From Cepaea nemoralis (Eukaryota > Mollusca > Gastropoda > Stylommatophora > Helicidae), in contig JACEFZ010018310.1 in NCBI GenBank assembly GCA_014155875.1, positions 2,501 through 66,500 on the forward strand: a DNA stretch of 64,000 bases. The letters run 5' to 3'. A program made the translations under genes and the position numbers. Shown in pieces: positions 32,392 through 43,903 of this stretch. Numbering within the stretch: position 1 is the stretch's first letter; each line of letters starts with the position of its first letter. The notes under the pieces are model-generated. The model did no database searches. It saw only the letters and a program-made list of their open reading frames with translations, and was not told where the DNA came from.

Positions 32392-32752
32392 CGAGGGCAG
32401 GTCAGAAAGTTATACACCACAATTATTATCTCTTTAACCGTTAATAACATACAATTAAAATGTAGTCGCAATGTTCATGCACATGTGCAGCAAACCTTTC
32501 TACTTCTCAACATAATCCCCATCAACTTTAAAGGCTTTACGACATCTTGAAACAAGAGCATACATCCCAGATCAGTACCTCATTTTTCCTGTTCTCTTAG
32601 CCATTTCTCCACTGCAGTAATCACCCCATCGTTGTCTTCAAATTTGCCCCACGGAGATCATAAACTTAAATTGCTGCAAATTTAATGCTTCTGTCTTTAT
32701 TCTTAGCTGAGATAATAACTGTGGTGCATAAACTTTCTGACCTTCCCTCGTG
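32392..32752 (-). mobile_element. Internally deleted mariner-like element
   Basis: Inverted ends of about 30 bp: CGAGGGCAGGTCAGAAAGT left, ACTTTCTGACCTTCCCTCG right, each next to TA. The minus strand keeps the C-terminal end of a mariner-type transposase (RKAFKVDGDYVEK then stop). The rest of the transposase is gone. Confidence 0.8.
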
Positions 32753-32759
32753 TAATCAT

Positions 32760-33000
32760 AAATTGTCCCGAAGCATTCTCCGTCTATTGGCCTGTCGCGG
32801 GATAGCGGATCAATATTGTATTGTAAAATACAAATAATGTACGTCACGTAGTGACAAGCCGTAAATGTGCTGACAGAAATGAAGATGGATAGCACAATAT
32901 GAACATCACAATTCCGTTCATTACATATTGCCCCTAGCCAGTTCAATCTCTAAAGAGAAGTTATATGAAGGTCCATCACATGGCTCAGATTAATAATTCT
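32760..33000. other. Unassigned
   Basis: No feature recognised. Confidence 0.3.
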
Positions 33001-33480
33001 GTGACCGAGTCGGCCACAAATAGAATATTAAAACTATTTTTTCCCGTAGTGAATTTGAATAACGAAGACACACACAATAGATTGCACGATTTATGGCCTG
33101 GCATATTTCGCTACATAATAGTCGCTTGTTAAAGGTCGCAGAAGTCATCATGATTAATCTGCATAGGCCAGTTTTGTGCAAACAGAAAGACATGATAGTC
33201 AGTTTACAATTACCTTGGTCATCATCTGTCATTTACTGCCAATATTGTACCTTGCGGTGTATGGCAGAGAGAGGGGGGGGGGGTGTATTGAGCCGTGAAT
33301 TACCGCGGTAGACAATTTAAATTACTGTGCGAATATGTGCATATTTCAGCTTGAAGGATGTATTTAATTACTTTACTTTATGTTGTGTGAATTCTGCAGC
33401 AGGTACCTGATGTGAAGCGAAATATGACAGGAAATAAATCGTGCAATTTATTGTTTGTGTCTTCGTTATTCAAATTAATT
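33000..33480. pseudogene. Penelope-like element fragments, inverted pair
   Basis: 33045-33130 is the 3' tail in reverse. 33135-33230 (+) encodes EVIMINLHRPVLCKQKDMIV, the C-terminus of the family seen at 23000-23640. 33311-33475 (+) is the 3' tail again. Confidence 0.5.
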
Positions 33481-33559
33481 TGAAGTGATTGTTGTCCGAA
33501 GAGTGTAATGTTTACAATTGTTTGAAAGTCATGAACATAAATTTTACATAATGGTTTAG

Positions 33560-33885
33560 TTTACTCGACGGATCAACATCACGGCACCCATAAGTGCTCC
33601 ATTCTACTCCTAATTCAAGCCTGAGTCCGGAGAATTTCAGCTCAGTGCACGAACTCTGTAGTACCAACGAGTGCTGGAAGTTCCGGGTTCAAGCCGCGGT
33701 GAGGACCGAGATTTGTTCACTTGGACTTCTAGTAACAAAATTTCCCCTGGTCTCTGGGTAGTGAGATCGGACGCCCGTGTGTATTGTTGCGCACGTAAAA
33801 AAATCCCTTGGCAGTTGGAAATCGAAAAAGAGTAGCCTAACGGCGCTCCACGGGCAAAATGTCGAGTTAAAAATCTACTCAAGGT
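33560..33885 (+). mobile_element. SINE family D copy
   Basis: GAGTGCTGGAAGTTCCGGGT around the B box, then TCTAGTAACAAAATTTCCCC and GGAAATCGAAAAAGAGTAGC. Full copies at 35225-35605 (-) and 47085-47480 (+). Confidence 0.75.
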
Positions 33886-33984
33886 ATTTCACGATCTTCG
33901 CCGGTGCTACGGAGTTCGTGCACAGAGCTGAGATTCTCCAGACTCAAGCTTGAGTTAGGAGTAGAACTGGCAAGAAGTATATAT

Positions 33985-34105
33985 CTAGATGACTTGGTCA
34001 CGTGGTATGGTCGAGACAAGAACACCGAGCTGATCCACGACTCTGGTGATCGTGTGAGACTGCGAAACATGATCCCGCAAGCTTATCAGTGTGGCCGATG
34101 ATTAT
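33985..34105 (+). mobile_element. LINE C-terminal fragment, family 1
   Basis: Reads YLDDLVTWYGRDKNTELIHD and then DSGDRVRLRNM. Confidence 0.65.
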
Positions 34106-34479
34106 GATTAAATCCTTATTAATGGAATCTGTAATGTCTAAACGATAAATTTTCATGATGATGATAATTTGAGATTTCTTTATTGGTGCTTCCCCCGGAT
34201 GTGACGTATGTACGGCTTTTGTAGTCTGGGGTCTGTTCTCTTCACGTGGTGTGCTTACTTGTTATTTCGTAAATGGTCGTTTGAATATCTGTTCATGAAA
34301 GAAAGACATTGAAGATCAAAATAATTGTACGTGGACAGTTTAAAATCCAAAATAATGGCCAAATGCAAAATTATATTACCAAAAGAAAAATAACAATCTG
34401 CAATGAAAAACAACAAACATTTTCTGCTGCAGTTTCCCATTATCGGCCTGTAACGTGACAGAGCTATCACATTTGTAGG

Positions 34480-34806
34480 CGCGAATACTTGGGGGTACAG
34501 GTGGCTAATTTGTCCCTCACTTTTGCAGACGAGTTCAGGCGTCGAGCAATCAGCAATGAAAAAATAGAGAATGCCAACCTGGAAGGTAATCCGGTCAACA
34601 AATGCCTGAAGATGTCGGAAGTGTGAGCCGAAATGTGCAAATATCGCAACTCTGCTGTAAACAGGCACAACGCAATTACGTCTAAAACAACATTCCGGAC
34701 GAACGCAGAAGAAGAAGAAGAAGAAGAAGAAGAAGAAGAAGAAGAAGAAGAAGAAGAAGAAGAAGAAGAAGAAGAAGAAGAAGAAGAAGAAGAAGAAGAA
34801 GAAGAA
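34480..34806 (+). mobile_element. Retroelement 3' end with (GAA)n tail
   Basis: Sequence ending CTGTAAACAGGCACAACGCA..GGACGAACGCAGAAGAAG and ~98 bp of pure GAA. Related minus-strand copies: 53297-53550 and 11200-11330. Family unknown. Confidence 0.65.
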
Positions 34807-34830
34807 AATGCCACAAACGAGCAATGTCGT

Positions 34831-35070
34831 CTTCTTCTTCTTCTTCTTCTTCTTCTTCTTCTTCTTCTTCTTCTTCTTCTTCTTCTTCTTCTTCTTCTTC
34901 TTCTTCAGCATTCCGTGCCATTGAGGTTCTTTGCTGCAGATACAATCCGTCTGCATTCGTCTCTCTGGTTGACCTTCTCTTGCCAGTCGTTGATTCCAAG
35001 TGCTTGTAGGTCTGTACATGTATTATCTCTCCACCGTCTTCTTGGTCTACCTCTGGGTCTACGGTCATTT
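34831..35070 (-). mobile_element. RTE-like LINE 3' end with (GAA)n tail
   Basis: Same 3' end as the LINE at 5868-6040, with a ~75-bp TTC run (34831-34906) as its tail on the minus strand. It meets the preceding element tail to tail. Confidence 0.75.
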
Positions 35071-35224
35071 ATTTCTAAATTTATGTCTAAATTCTATAAT
35101 TAACAACGGTGGCTATTTAAAAGAAGCCGCGACGAGAACGACAATACTAATCAGGGATAAAATATCTGTAATGATGTTACAGAAGCGTTCTAATAATATC
35201 TTGGATACAGAAGTTTAGTTTTGT

Positions 35225-35605
35225 CTACGGGTCAACATCACGGCACACGGGTGTAACCCATAAATGCTCCGTTCTACTCCTAACTCAAGCCTGAGTCCGA
35301 AGATTCTCAGCTCAGTGCACGAACTCCGTAGCACCGGCGAGGATCCTGATATACTTTGGGTAGATTTTTAACTGGAAATTTTTGCATTGGCAGCACCGTT
35401 AGGCTACTCTTTTTCGATTTCCAACTGCCAAGGGATTTTTTACGTGCGCACACGGGCATCCGATCTCACTACCCAGAGACCAGGGGAAATTTTGTTATTA
35501 GAGGTTCACGTGAAAAAATCCCGGCCCTCACCGGGGCTTGAACCCGGGACCTCCAGCACTCGAGGCGGACAGCATACCTCGAGACCACTCAGCCCCCGGA
35601 TGCAG
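35225..35605 (-). mobile_element. SINE family D copy
   Basis: Reverse complement of the 47085-47480 copy; CCCGGGACCTCCAGCACTCG is the B-box region. Confidence 0.8.
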
Positions 35606-35649
35606 AGAAGAACGAATGCATCCAGATGACAAGATCTGAATATTGAAGA

Positions 35650-35885
35650 AGGTTGGCTATTAAAGACGTTAAAACAAAGAAAATTTAAATATTTTGGTTA
35701 CTTGAAACATCATGAAATTTTGGAGAGAACAATGGGGGAGTGGTATATGCCCGGGAAGAGAGGAAGAGGAAGGCCAAGAAAGAAGATGGGTGCAGGATGT
35801 GGCGGATGACCTCCAGATGAATGTATCCGACGCGGGACATCTTGCTTATCATCGGGAAGTTGTCCGGAAGGTTGTCATGTGAGCG
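35650..35885 (+). mobile_element. LINE C-terminal fragment, family 3
   Basis: Reads FKYFGYLKHHEILERTMGEW, MPGKRGRGRPR, then in another frame VQDVADDLQMNVSDAGHLAY. Confidence 0.7.
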
Positions 35886-36164
35886 AGGTTCTGCAAATGA
35901 CATGCTATGAATGAAAGAAACCGCGAGGAGTCTGACAATACTAATGAGGTATTACATATCTGTAAGGATTTGTAGCACAACCAAAGCAAACAATTAAATG
36001 TAAAATTATTTAGAGCATGCATTTTGCCTTTTGCAACACGCGATTGTACATCATGCACAATGTCGCGATAACTAAGAGCGACAATCGGGCTATTGAAATT
36101 AACTGTGATCAAGGAAGAGATCAATTCTGACATGCCAGATGATATCATTTTTTTTTTTTTTTTG

Positions 36165-36345
36165 CGTTCGCTGGCTTCTCCTAGTGCAGTGGATTGTTTT
36201 GTCTGAGGTACTTGTAATTTACATCCCCAAGTCAAAGATGAGAAGTCAACATTGTAGTGCAACTGTCTGGTGTAGGGGTTGAACCTGCTACCTCTGAATC
36301 GGCACACCGGATGTATAAGAACAAGCACTCTTATCAATTCGACGC
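36165..36345 (-). mobile_element. SINE family A copy, truncated
   Basis: Reverse complement of the head and body of 424-722. Confidence 0.7.
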
Positions 36346-36656
36346 TGTGAAACTGGAGTTACATTTCATAATGACTTAGTTGTACTTACAAATTTCCAAA
36401 TTTCGTTAAATTCGATCTGAAACACGCAACGATGCATTCGTATCTGAGAGACGGAGCGCAGGTGTTGACGCACGCATTCCTGATTGTACCATATCTATTT
36501 ATGCAAAATCTGTCGGCAGAATAAAGGCAAGACATATCGAGTTAAATACATAAATGACATACGTAGGTGACATACTAATAAATAAACTTTAGGTAAACTA
36601 GGCCATAGGCGTAACTAGGTTCCTTACCACGACAAAGTTTTTTTCCATATACAGTA
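36346..36656. other. Unassigned intergenic sequence
   Basis: No gene, repeat or element recognised. Confidence 0.4.
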
Positions 36657-37130
36657 TGTCGCGTCAGTATCCAGTGTCCAGTATCCAGTGTCCTGTATCC
36701 AGTGTCCAGTATCCAGTATCCAGTGTCCTGTACCAAGTGCCCAGTGTTCATTATCCAGTGTCCAGTATCCAGTGTCCTGTACCAAGTGCCCAGTGTTCAT
36801 TATCCAGTGTCCAGTATCCAATATCCTGTATCAAGTGCCCAGTGTTCATTATCCAGTGTCCAGTATCCAATATCCTGTACCAAGTGCCCAGTGTTCATTA
36901 TCCAGTGTCCAGTATCCAATATCCTGTACCAAGTGCCCAGTGTTCATTATCCAGTGTCCAGTATCCAATATCCTGTACCAAGTGCCCAGTGTTCATTATC
37001 CAGTGTCCAGTATCCAATATCCTGTACCAAGTGCCCAGTGTTCATTATCCAGTGTCCAGTATCCAATATCCTGTACCAAGTGCCCAGTGTTCATTATCCA
37101 GTGTCCAGTATCCAATGTCCAGTATCCAGT
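36657..37130. repeat. 49-bp minisatellite with shorter sub-units
   Basis: Unit CCAGTATCCAATATCCTGTA then CCAAGTGCCCAGTGTTCATT ATCCAGTGT. Since 49 is not a multiple of three and no frame has a stop, all three + frames stay open; no gene implied. Confidence 0.93.
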
Positions 37131-37199
37131 TGACACATTTTGTTGACATGGCGGCCTCTATGAGATATCCTGGTATATGTCTATAGACCTCACACGAGT

Positions 37200-37440
37200 G
37201 GCGGAGGAGGAGGAGGAGGAGGAGGAGAAGAGAAGAGAGAAGAGAAGAAGAAGAAGAAGAAGAAGAAGAAGAAGAAGAAGAAGAAGAAGAAGAAGAAGAA
37301 GAAGAAGAAGAAGAAGAAGAAGAAGAAGAAGAAGGAGGAGGAGGAGGAGGAGGTGAAGGAGAAGGAGGAAGAAGAAGAGGAAGACAGGAGGAGGTGAAGG
37401 ATGAGGAGGAGGAAGAGATCAATGATAAGGAGGAGGAAGA
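37200..37440. repeat. (GAA/GGA)n microsatellite
   Basis: Pure GAA at about 37245-37333 flanked by GGA-rich variants. Confidence 0.95.
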
Positions 37441-37564
37441 GGAGTAGGTGAGGAAAGAGGTGGTGTTAGAAAAGATGGAAGGGATGGGCAACAGAATCAC
37501 GTGGACATAGCTGCATTCTTGTAGTTATGACAGCAGTGGAGACGGTAATGATGATGGCGCGACG

Positions 37565-37567
37565 TTT

Positions 37568-37607
<40 letters not shown>

Positions 37608-37697
37608 CGCGATAGGATGACTTTATGATGATGATAATGGCGTAATAAGGATGATGTTTATGATGTTGATGATAATGGCGCGAAAATAATGACGTTT

Positions 37698-37766
<69 letters not shown>

Positions 37767-37795
37767 GCCACCATCATCATCATCATCATCATCGT
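37565..37795. repeat. (TGA)n/(TCA)n microsatellite
   Basis: Two TGA runs; the second ends in the inverse ATC run (37770-37793), so it can fold back. Confidence 0.93.
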
Positions 37796-37796
37796 A

Positions 37797-38085
37797 ACGT
37801 GGAGGTCAGCAATTCCGAGCGGATAAGAGCGTACGTTCTTAAACATCCAGTGTGTTGATGCTGAGGTAGGGGAATCAACCCACTACATCGGTAAGTTGGA
37901 CTACGGTGTTGACTTCTCGTCCTTGACTTGGGGACGTAAATTACAAGTACGTCTGAAGTTGGACTAGGTACGCCTGATGGCGATGGACAATAATAATACG
38001 GAAGGCTAATTCAGACGCACAATTTACTCAACTAGAAGTAGAGTATATGGATTGAGTTTGAAGCGAGCGAGCGCAAAAAGAAATA
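37797..38085 (+). mobile_element. SINE family A copy
   Basis: Matches 424-722, including the GTTGATGCTGAGGTAG head and the CCTTGACTTGGGGACGTAAA body. Confidence 0.75.
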
Positions 38086-38119
38086 TTTACATGTTGCTTA
38101 TTGTTATAGATAGGTTCTA

Positions 38120-38440
38120 ACATCGAAAGATGGGAATACATTGGACTGCAGAATAACTAACAACTATTGCCTGAACGAGGCTGATGAAACTAGAACACTA
38201 TGAACAACAGTAAGAAAGAGACAAACAGCTTTCTTTGGTCAAGTGATGAGAAGATAGACATTGGAGAACATCGTGACAACTGGAAAGATCAGTGGAGAAA
38301 AAAGTCAGACCGATGAAATGATGCAGGACGGACTGCGACGGTGATATGAGGGATTATCATCAGCAGATCTGATCGAGAACGCCATGCACAGAGATTTGTA
38401 GAAACTTCTACGCCAGATGGCAGGGCACGTGATAATGATG
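38120..38440 (+). mobile_element. LINE C-terminal fragment, family 4
   Basis: Shares GTGATGAGAAG..ATTGGAGA..ACATCGTGACAACTGGAAAG and the RDLW..YARR..GT ending with 51690-51920. Confidence 0.6.
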
Positions 38441-38679
38441 AACTGGGTATAGTAATCAACTTACCTGGTACACCTGCTTTCATCAGCATAACAAGTAAAC
38501 CAGCATTCTTCTGGTATGACCGGAGCAGAACAGTGCAACTGTTTCCAGCAGGCTTCCTGCATGTGAAAGTGTGAATGTGTTCACCTGTCAGTCATACAGC
38601 GACTAAAATCATTGGTGAAGCAAGTAATCAATTGACTGATTGATCTAAATGTCTGCTCGCCCGACGCCCGCTTCTATTA

Positions 38680-39210
38680 GTGTTTCTCTTACCCTTAGTG
38701 TTTCTCTTACTCTTAGTGTTTCTCTTACCCTTAGTGTTTCTCATACTTTTAGTGTTTCTCTTACTCCTAGTGTTTCTCTTACTCCTAGTGTTTCTCTTAC
38801 TCCTAGTGTTTCTCTTACTCTTTGTGTTTCTCTTACTCTTTGTGTTTCTCTTACTCCTAGTGTTTCTCTTACTCTTTGTGTTTCTCATACTCATTGTGTT
38901 TCTCTTACTCCTAGTGTTTCTCTTACTCTGTGTTTCTCTTACTGTTTGTGTTTCTCTTACTCTTTGTGTTTCTCTTACTCTTTGTGTTTCTCTTACTCTT
39001 TGTGTTTCTCTTACTCTTTGTGTTTCTCTTAGTCTTTGTGTTTCTCTTACTCTTTGTGTTTCTCTTATTCCTTGTGTTTCTCTTAATCCTAGAGTTTCTC
39101 TTACTCTTTGTGTTTCTCTTACTCCTGGTGTTTCTCTTACTCCATGTGTTTCTCTTACTCCTATTGTTTCTCTTACTCTTTGTGTTTCTCTTACTCTTTG
39201 TGTTTCTCTT
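38680..39210. repeat. 18-bp minisatellite, ~29 copies
   Basis: Unit CTTACTCTTTGTGTTTCT and variants. Abuts the LTR at 39212. Long periodic open frames here on both strands are artefacts. Confidence 0.95.
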
Positions 39211-39211
39211 A

Positions 39212-39643
39212 GGGAGTGAAAACAATCATACACTACGAATGATTGTACGAAACACACAGTAACATAACTGGAACATTTTAATCACACTCTTCATATCAAG
39301 CTGCACTCACAATGTCATTTACAGATGCATATCTACAACATACAAGTTTATCAATGCATATAATAGTACACTCACTCAGTCTCTACAGGGCATACAAGCT
39401 TTCGTACATCAAGCCTTGAATAATACATCAAATACATGCACCACTTTCTTCCATGTCCGTCCAGTCTCGAAGTCGTCGGCAGTCTGAGCTACCAGCGATG
39501 GTTTCTTGTTGGTCCTGCTTTTAGTTCTCGTGCGCTTCATGCGGCACGCTGACCACTTGCCATACACTACGTAGTAGCTGCTAGTTGAGTTCACGGTCGT
39601 ACTAGTTCGTCGCCGCCAGGCGATGGCGAGGGAGATTCTGACA
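39212..39643 (-). repeat. LTR, 3' copy relative to the element
   Basis: Begins (minus strand) TGTCAGAATCTCCC and ends ..TTTTCACTCCC. Directly upstream on the minus strand lies a purine-rich tract AAGAGGGGCGGTGGAGAA (39644-39661), a good polypurine tract. Confidence 0.88.
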
Positions 39644-40960
39644 TTCTCCACCGCCCCTCTTATGAAAGGAGTATCCTTTCATTCTGGGTGTTTATACTTG
39701 GTACAAGTTAATAATATCTTTCTAAGTCAGAATCGACTAACTGTTTATATTGTTAGGTGACTCTCTGATATATTTCTGGATTGACATTGACTTGGTAATA
39801 ATGCATGATATATATTTTCCTCAGTGTTGCCCTGAGGCTACTTTCATCAGTATTGTCCCCTAGTTGGATCAGTACCTTGGTTGCTAATGGACTTAAGCCA
39901 GTCCGGTAGTTATCATCGACTAACGCTATCTTTCAAGCAACGCACTACCTCACGACAAAAGAAAAAAAAATCACAAAAAGAACATGTCAGGCCCTAAATC
40001 ATCTTCTTTATAAGATGACTTCAGAATTAGAAACCCGCCGATATGGTAGGATAATCCAATACTGGTTCCTAAACCTTGGTAACTATACTCCACGCATAGT
40101 TGACGTCACCTGGTGATGTGTAGTCATTTTGGCTACCATGACAAAGATAATATATGCATGCTTACATTTTTCACCTGTCAAATTGTTTCCCCTTAGGTGC
40201 AATGGTGAGACGTTATGGGAGGTAATTTTGAAATTCTTTCAACAACAAAAAAAAAAAAAATACATTTGTTACTTTTATTCTAAGCGTCATAGTTTGATAT
40301 TTCTTTTCAATAGTGGCATACTTGGCACCATTGAGAAAAAATTAATCAATCGATGATTCTTAGATCACAAATATATACATCCTTTCATACTATTTATCAT
40401 ATGCAAATATTAGTGTCATAAAATCATTCACTCTGTCTTGCATTCATGACTATTTATGATATAGTCTGCTATTTTTGATAAATTTAGAAAATATTTAGAA
40501 AAGGAAGCGGAAGTACACACTAATGTGTTCACACGTTGTAATAATAAACACTGTTCTTGTACACGTTTGGATTACACTGTTCTGGATGAGTTGAATTCCT
40601 CTACTGTCGTCTATTTAACACAGTTATACAGTTAAAATATTCGAACAGTTTCCTGTGCTTATATCACTGTTATACATAAGCTTTGGTACTACTGGATTTA
40701 ACCGATAGCTGAATACGGTAAGTCTATACAGCTGTGTAGTGCTGTCTTTGTAACATTGTTCGTAGGAATGATACTAAAGGTTTAAAAGTAATTTCCTTAC
40801 ACATTTCGATCGTTCATTTGTTCATCACATTCACTAATTAAAAATGTATTTCTAATAAATTGCAGGACTCAGTCCTTATCACAGAAGTAACTATTCACAG
40901 CGTTCTTTGTTTAAATAGATAATTTCGCTGGACTGTGATAGTTGTCTGAGCGCCATAGGT
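39644..40960 (-). other. LTR element 3' internal non-coding part
   Basis: Between RNase H and the 3' LTR; AT-rich, no conserved frame. A HHR/PLE-like core near 39830-39870 may come from a nested insertion. Confidence 0.45.
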
Positions 40961-40967
40961 TACCACC

Positions 40968-41300
40968 TCAATCTTTGCGCTCAGGCGTAGTTAAACTGTC
41001 GTTCGACGTCTCGAGAGGACATCTGGAGAGCAGGTCGGCAATTGTATTTTCTGTTCCGTTGATGTGTCTTATGTCGAAGCTGTAATTCTGGAGTAACAAA
41101 ACCCATCTAGCTATCCTGTGATTCGTTGGTGTCCCTCTAGTAATGATAGTTATTGGATTGTTATCTGTCTCCACAATGAAATGTTTACCTAGCAAATATT
41201 TAGATAACTTAGAAATCGCATAAATTAACGCGAGACCTTCCAACTCTGGTGTAGACCATCTGCGTTCTCTTGGTGATAACTTTCGACTTACATAACAGAC
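40968..41300 (-). pseudogene. LTR element RNase H domain (remnant)
   Basis: Reads ELEGLALIYAISKLSKYLLG and HFIVETDNNPITII, then HINGTENTIADLLSRCP, matching the catalytic Glu and Asp region and C-terminus of gypsy RNase H. Lies downstream of the RT on the minus strand. Confidence 0.8.
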
Positions 41301-41479
41301 TGGATATAAGATGTCATCATAGGATTCAACAAAACGCCCGCGATACCTATGGTGCTCGCGTCAGTTCTCAATCTGAAAGGAATGTGTAGATTTGGCAATT
41401 TTAGTATAGGATTGGAAGAAAAATATGACAATACTTTTGTAAAGGCTTATTAGGTTGGTTTTTTGTTAACAGATTTGTA

Positions 41480-41880
41480 AAACTTTCTGTCAAACTTGAG
41501 AAGTTCGGTATGAATCTTCTGTAATAATTTAACAATCCTAACATGCTTCTTACTTCCTTTTTGGTTGTAGGAAGTGACAGTTTTAGAATTCGAGAAACAA
41601 TATTGTCATCAGTAGTAATATACCCGTTACAAATTTTGTAGCCTAAAAAAGTAATTTCCTAGTAGGCAATTTCTACTTTTGCTGGCTTTACTGTCAGGCC
41701 ATGTTGCCTGATGCGTTCAAAAGTTTGTCGTAGCGTCACTAGGTGTTCTGTCATTGTCTTGGTGTGTACACAGATGTCGTCCATGTATGAGAGAATATTG
41801 GGTATGTCTGCCAGTAACAGTCTTGTCATTCTTACAAATGTGGCTGGGGCATTGACTAGCCCAAATTGCAGTTTACACCA
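41480..41880 (-). pseudogene. LTR element RT, C-terminal half
   Basis: Same frame as 43302-41884 after an in-frame TAA at 41881-41883. Contains LQFGLVNAPATF and the catalytic YMDD at 41776-41787, then a TAG at 41659-41661, then FLGYKI and LGLLNYYRRFIPNF. Catalytic residues kept, frame broken. Confidence 0.85.
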
Positions 41881-43302
41881 TTAGTATAGTTCCCAAGGTG
41901 TTGCAAATGCTGTCAAGTGTATAGCGTCTTCGTTCATGGGTATTTGCCAGTACCCTTTTGTCATGTCAAGTTTTGTAAAGTATTTGGCATCTGTCATCTC
42001 TGTCAGTATGTCCTCGCAGTTTGCCATGTGTTCTGAATCTAATTGCGTAATTGCGTTGAGTTTTCGATAATCAACGCATAGACGTATTGAATTGTCCTTT
42101 TTCTTTACAATCACGATAGGAGAACAATATTGTGATTGTGATCTTCTAATGATTTGGTTCTTCTCCAGGTCTAAGATTTCTTGGTGTAATTTGTCTTTGT
42201 AATGTATAGGTATCGAATACGGTCTGCACTTGATTGGTACGTGAGTCGTAAGTATGATTTGGTGTTCTACTAGATCTGTCTGTCCTGGATGGTTGGAGAA
42301 ATTGGTTTTATAGTCTTGTAACAGTTTTCTGCTGTTGTCTGTCTCAGTCTGAGAGAGATTAGGAGATAGTTTAATGTCTTGCAGTGTGTCTGTCGTGTTA
42401 AGTGATGGGACTGGTATTTCGTCTGTATCTTCAAAGTCTGTGAGGTCCACTACCGTTATGTTTGCTGCTGTCTCGTCTTGGTCTTCGTCTCTGTTGTAGT
42501 AGGGTTTCAACATGTTAATGTGGAATATTTTGTTTTTGTTCTTTATTGCCACTTCGTAGTCTACTGTTGAAACCTGTCTTAGAATTTTAAAAGGTCCTTG
42601 CCAAGAGTCTGCTAGGAGATTTCTGTCGCTTGGTAAGAGAAGTAATACGTCCTGTCCTGGTGTTAATGTTAGTGTTCTGTTTTTCCTGCCGGCATACTTC
42701 CTATAGATGGCACCAGATTGTCTTAGTGATTCTTTGGCTAATATGCATGATTTCATGATTCTGTCACGCAATGTTGTAACATGCTCGTATGGTGACAATG
42801 GTTTTTGTTCATCATTCAATTCAATTAACAAACTCTTATAACTTGCTAATGGGCCACGTGGTCTGGCTCCATATACTAACTCGAAAGGTGAAAACCCAGT
42901 GCTAGAGTGAGGTACTTCTCGATAGGCGAAATGTGTAGCAGGTAAAAAGGTGTCCCAGTCATTTGGGCATTCTTGGCTGACTTTCGCTAACATGTGCTTT
43001 AGGTCACCATTAATTTTCTCTATAATACCCGTTGAATGAGGGTGATAGGGGCTGTTGAAACATTGTTTAATGCCTAGCATCTTATTAAAGGCTTGAGTTG
43101 CAGCAGAAATGAACTGGCTTCCCCTGTCTGATAGAATAGTGTCTGGAAAGCCTATCCTAGCAAAGATATGGAAGAACACTTCTATGATGTCTTTAGAAGT
43201 AATGTTTTTGAGGGCGGCCGCTTCAGGCCAACGTGTACATAGATCAATCATTGTTAGAATATATTTATTTCCCTTTGATGTTACATGGTTTAATGGTCCC
43301 AC
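41881..43302 (-). pseudogene. LTR element integrase core fused to RT N-terminal half
   Basis: A 473-codon open frame. The DDE integrase core shows TMIDLCTRWPEA, ILSDRGSQF and the Glu of STGIIEKINGDLKH; a C-terminal domain with PGQDVLLLLP and FHINMLKPYY follows. Then an acidic linker and the RT start: CRPYSIPIHYKDKLHQEI, VIVKKKDNSIRLCVDYRKLN, KLDMTKGYWQIPM. One continuous frame from integrase into RT proves the order. The first Met is not the true start: integrase homology begins a little upstream in another frame. Confidence 0.9.
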
Positions 43303-43307
43303 TATAT

Positions 43308-43874
43308 CTACAGAAATTTTCTCAAAAGGTCTACTTGCAAGATCTGTTGTTTGTAATTTTGCTTGAGGGTGTTTCCCTTTTTCACAAGCTTCTGGCAGAT
43401 CTCACATGATCTACAGTACTGTTTGATATCACTGCAGAATTTGGGCCAGTAGAACTGTGTTAATATTCGTGATCTTGTTTTGGCATAGGCCATATGCCCT
43501 GCAAAGGGTACGTCATGTGCTAGTTGCAGTGCTTTCTTCCGGTGTTCAGTTGGTAACACCGTTTGTGCTATGGTATTGGCATCTTTTGTGTAGTATCTTG
43601 TTAGGATACCGCATTTCAAATCGAAGTGCCAACTAGCATTCTTTGTCAAATTTGGCTTGTGGCCTACGAAGTTTAAAATATTTCTGTAATGATGCATCGG
43701 CTTTTGTGCCTTAACAAAATTTTCCCTCATATCTGGGAGAGGTGTTATCATAGAATTTAGTAGCTCTAATGTCTCAGTTTGGTTCGTCTGAGATTGTAAT
43801 TCTGCAGCTGATCTAGTTATTGCATTTTTTGATAAAATATTTTCACAGCAAGATATTACAAGGTCATGTGGCAT
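43308..43874 (-). pseudogene. LTR element integrase zinc-binding region
   Basis: Contains HDVPFAGHMAYAKTRSRI and CRSCEICQ, the HHCC zinc domain of retroviral-type integrases. A single-base frameshift at an AAAAAGGGAAAC tract near 43370 separates it from the catalytic core. Confidence 0.85.
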
Positions 43875-43903
43875 ATCATTAACTTAAGGTAGGTATCCAG
43901 TTA

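Noticed and set aside
38628..39262. Open frames up to 209 codons with RETQRV/KSKRNT repeats
   Set aside because: The 18-bp minisatellite period is divisible by three and lacks stops; both strands and several frames are open together.
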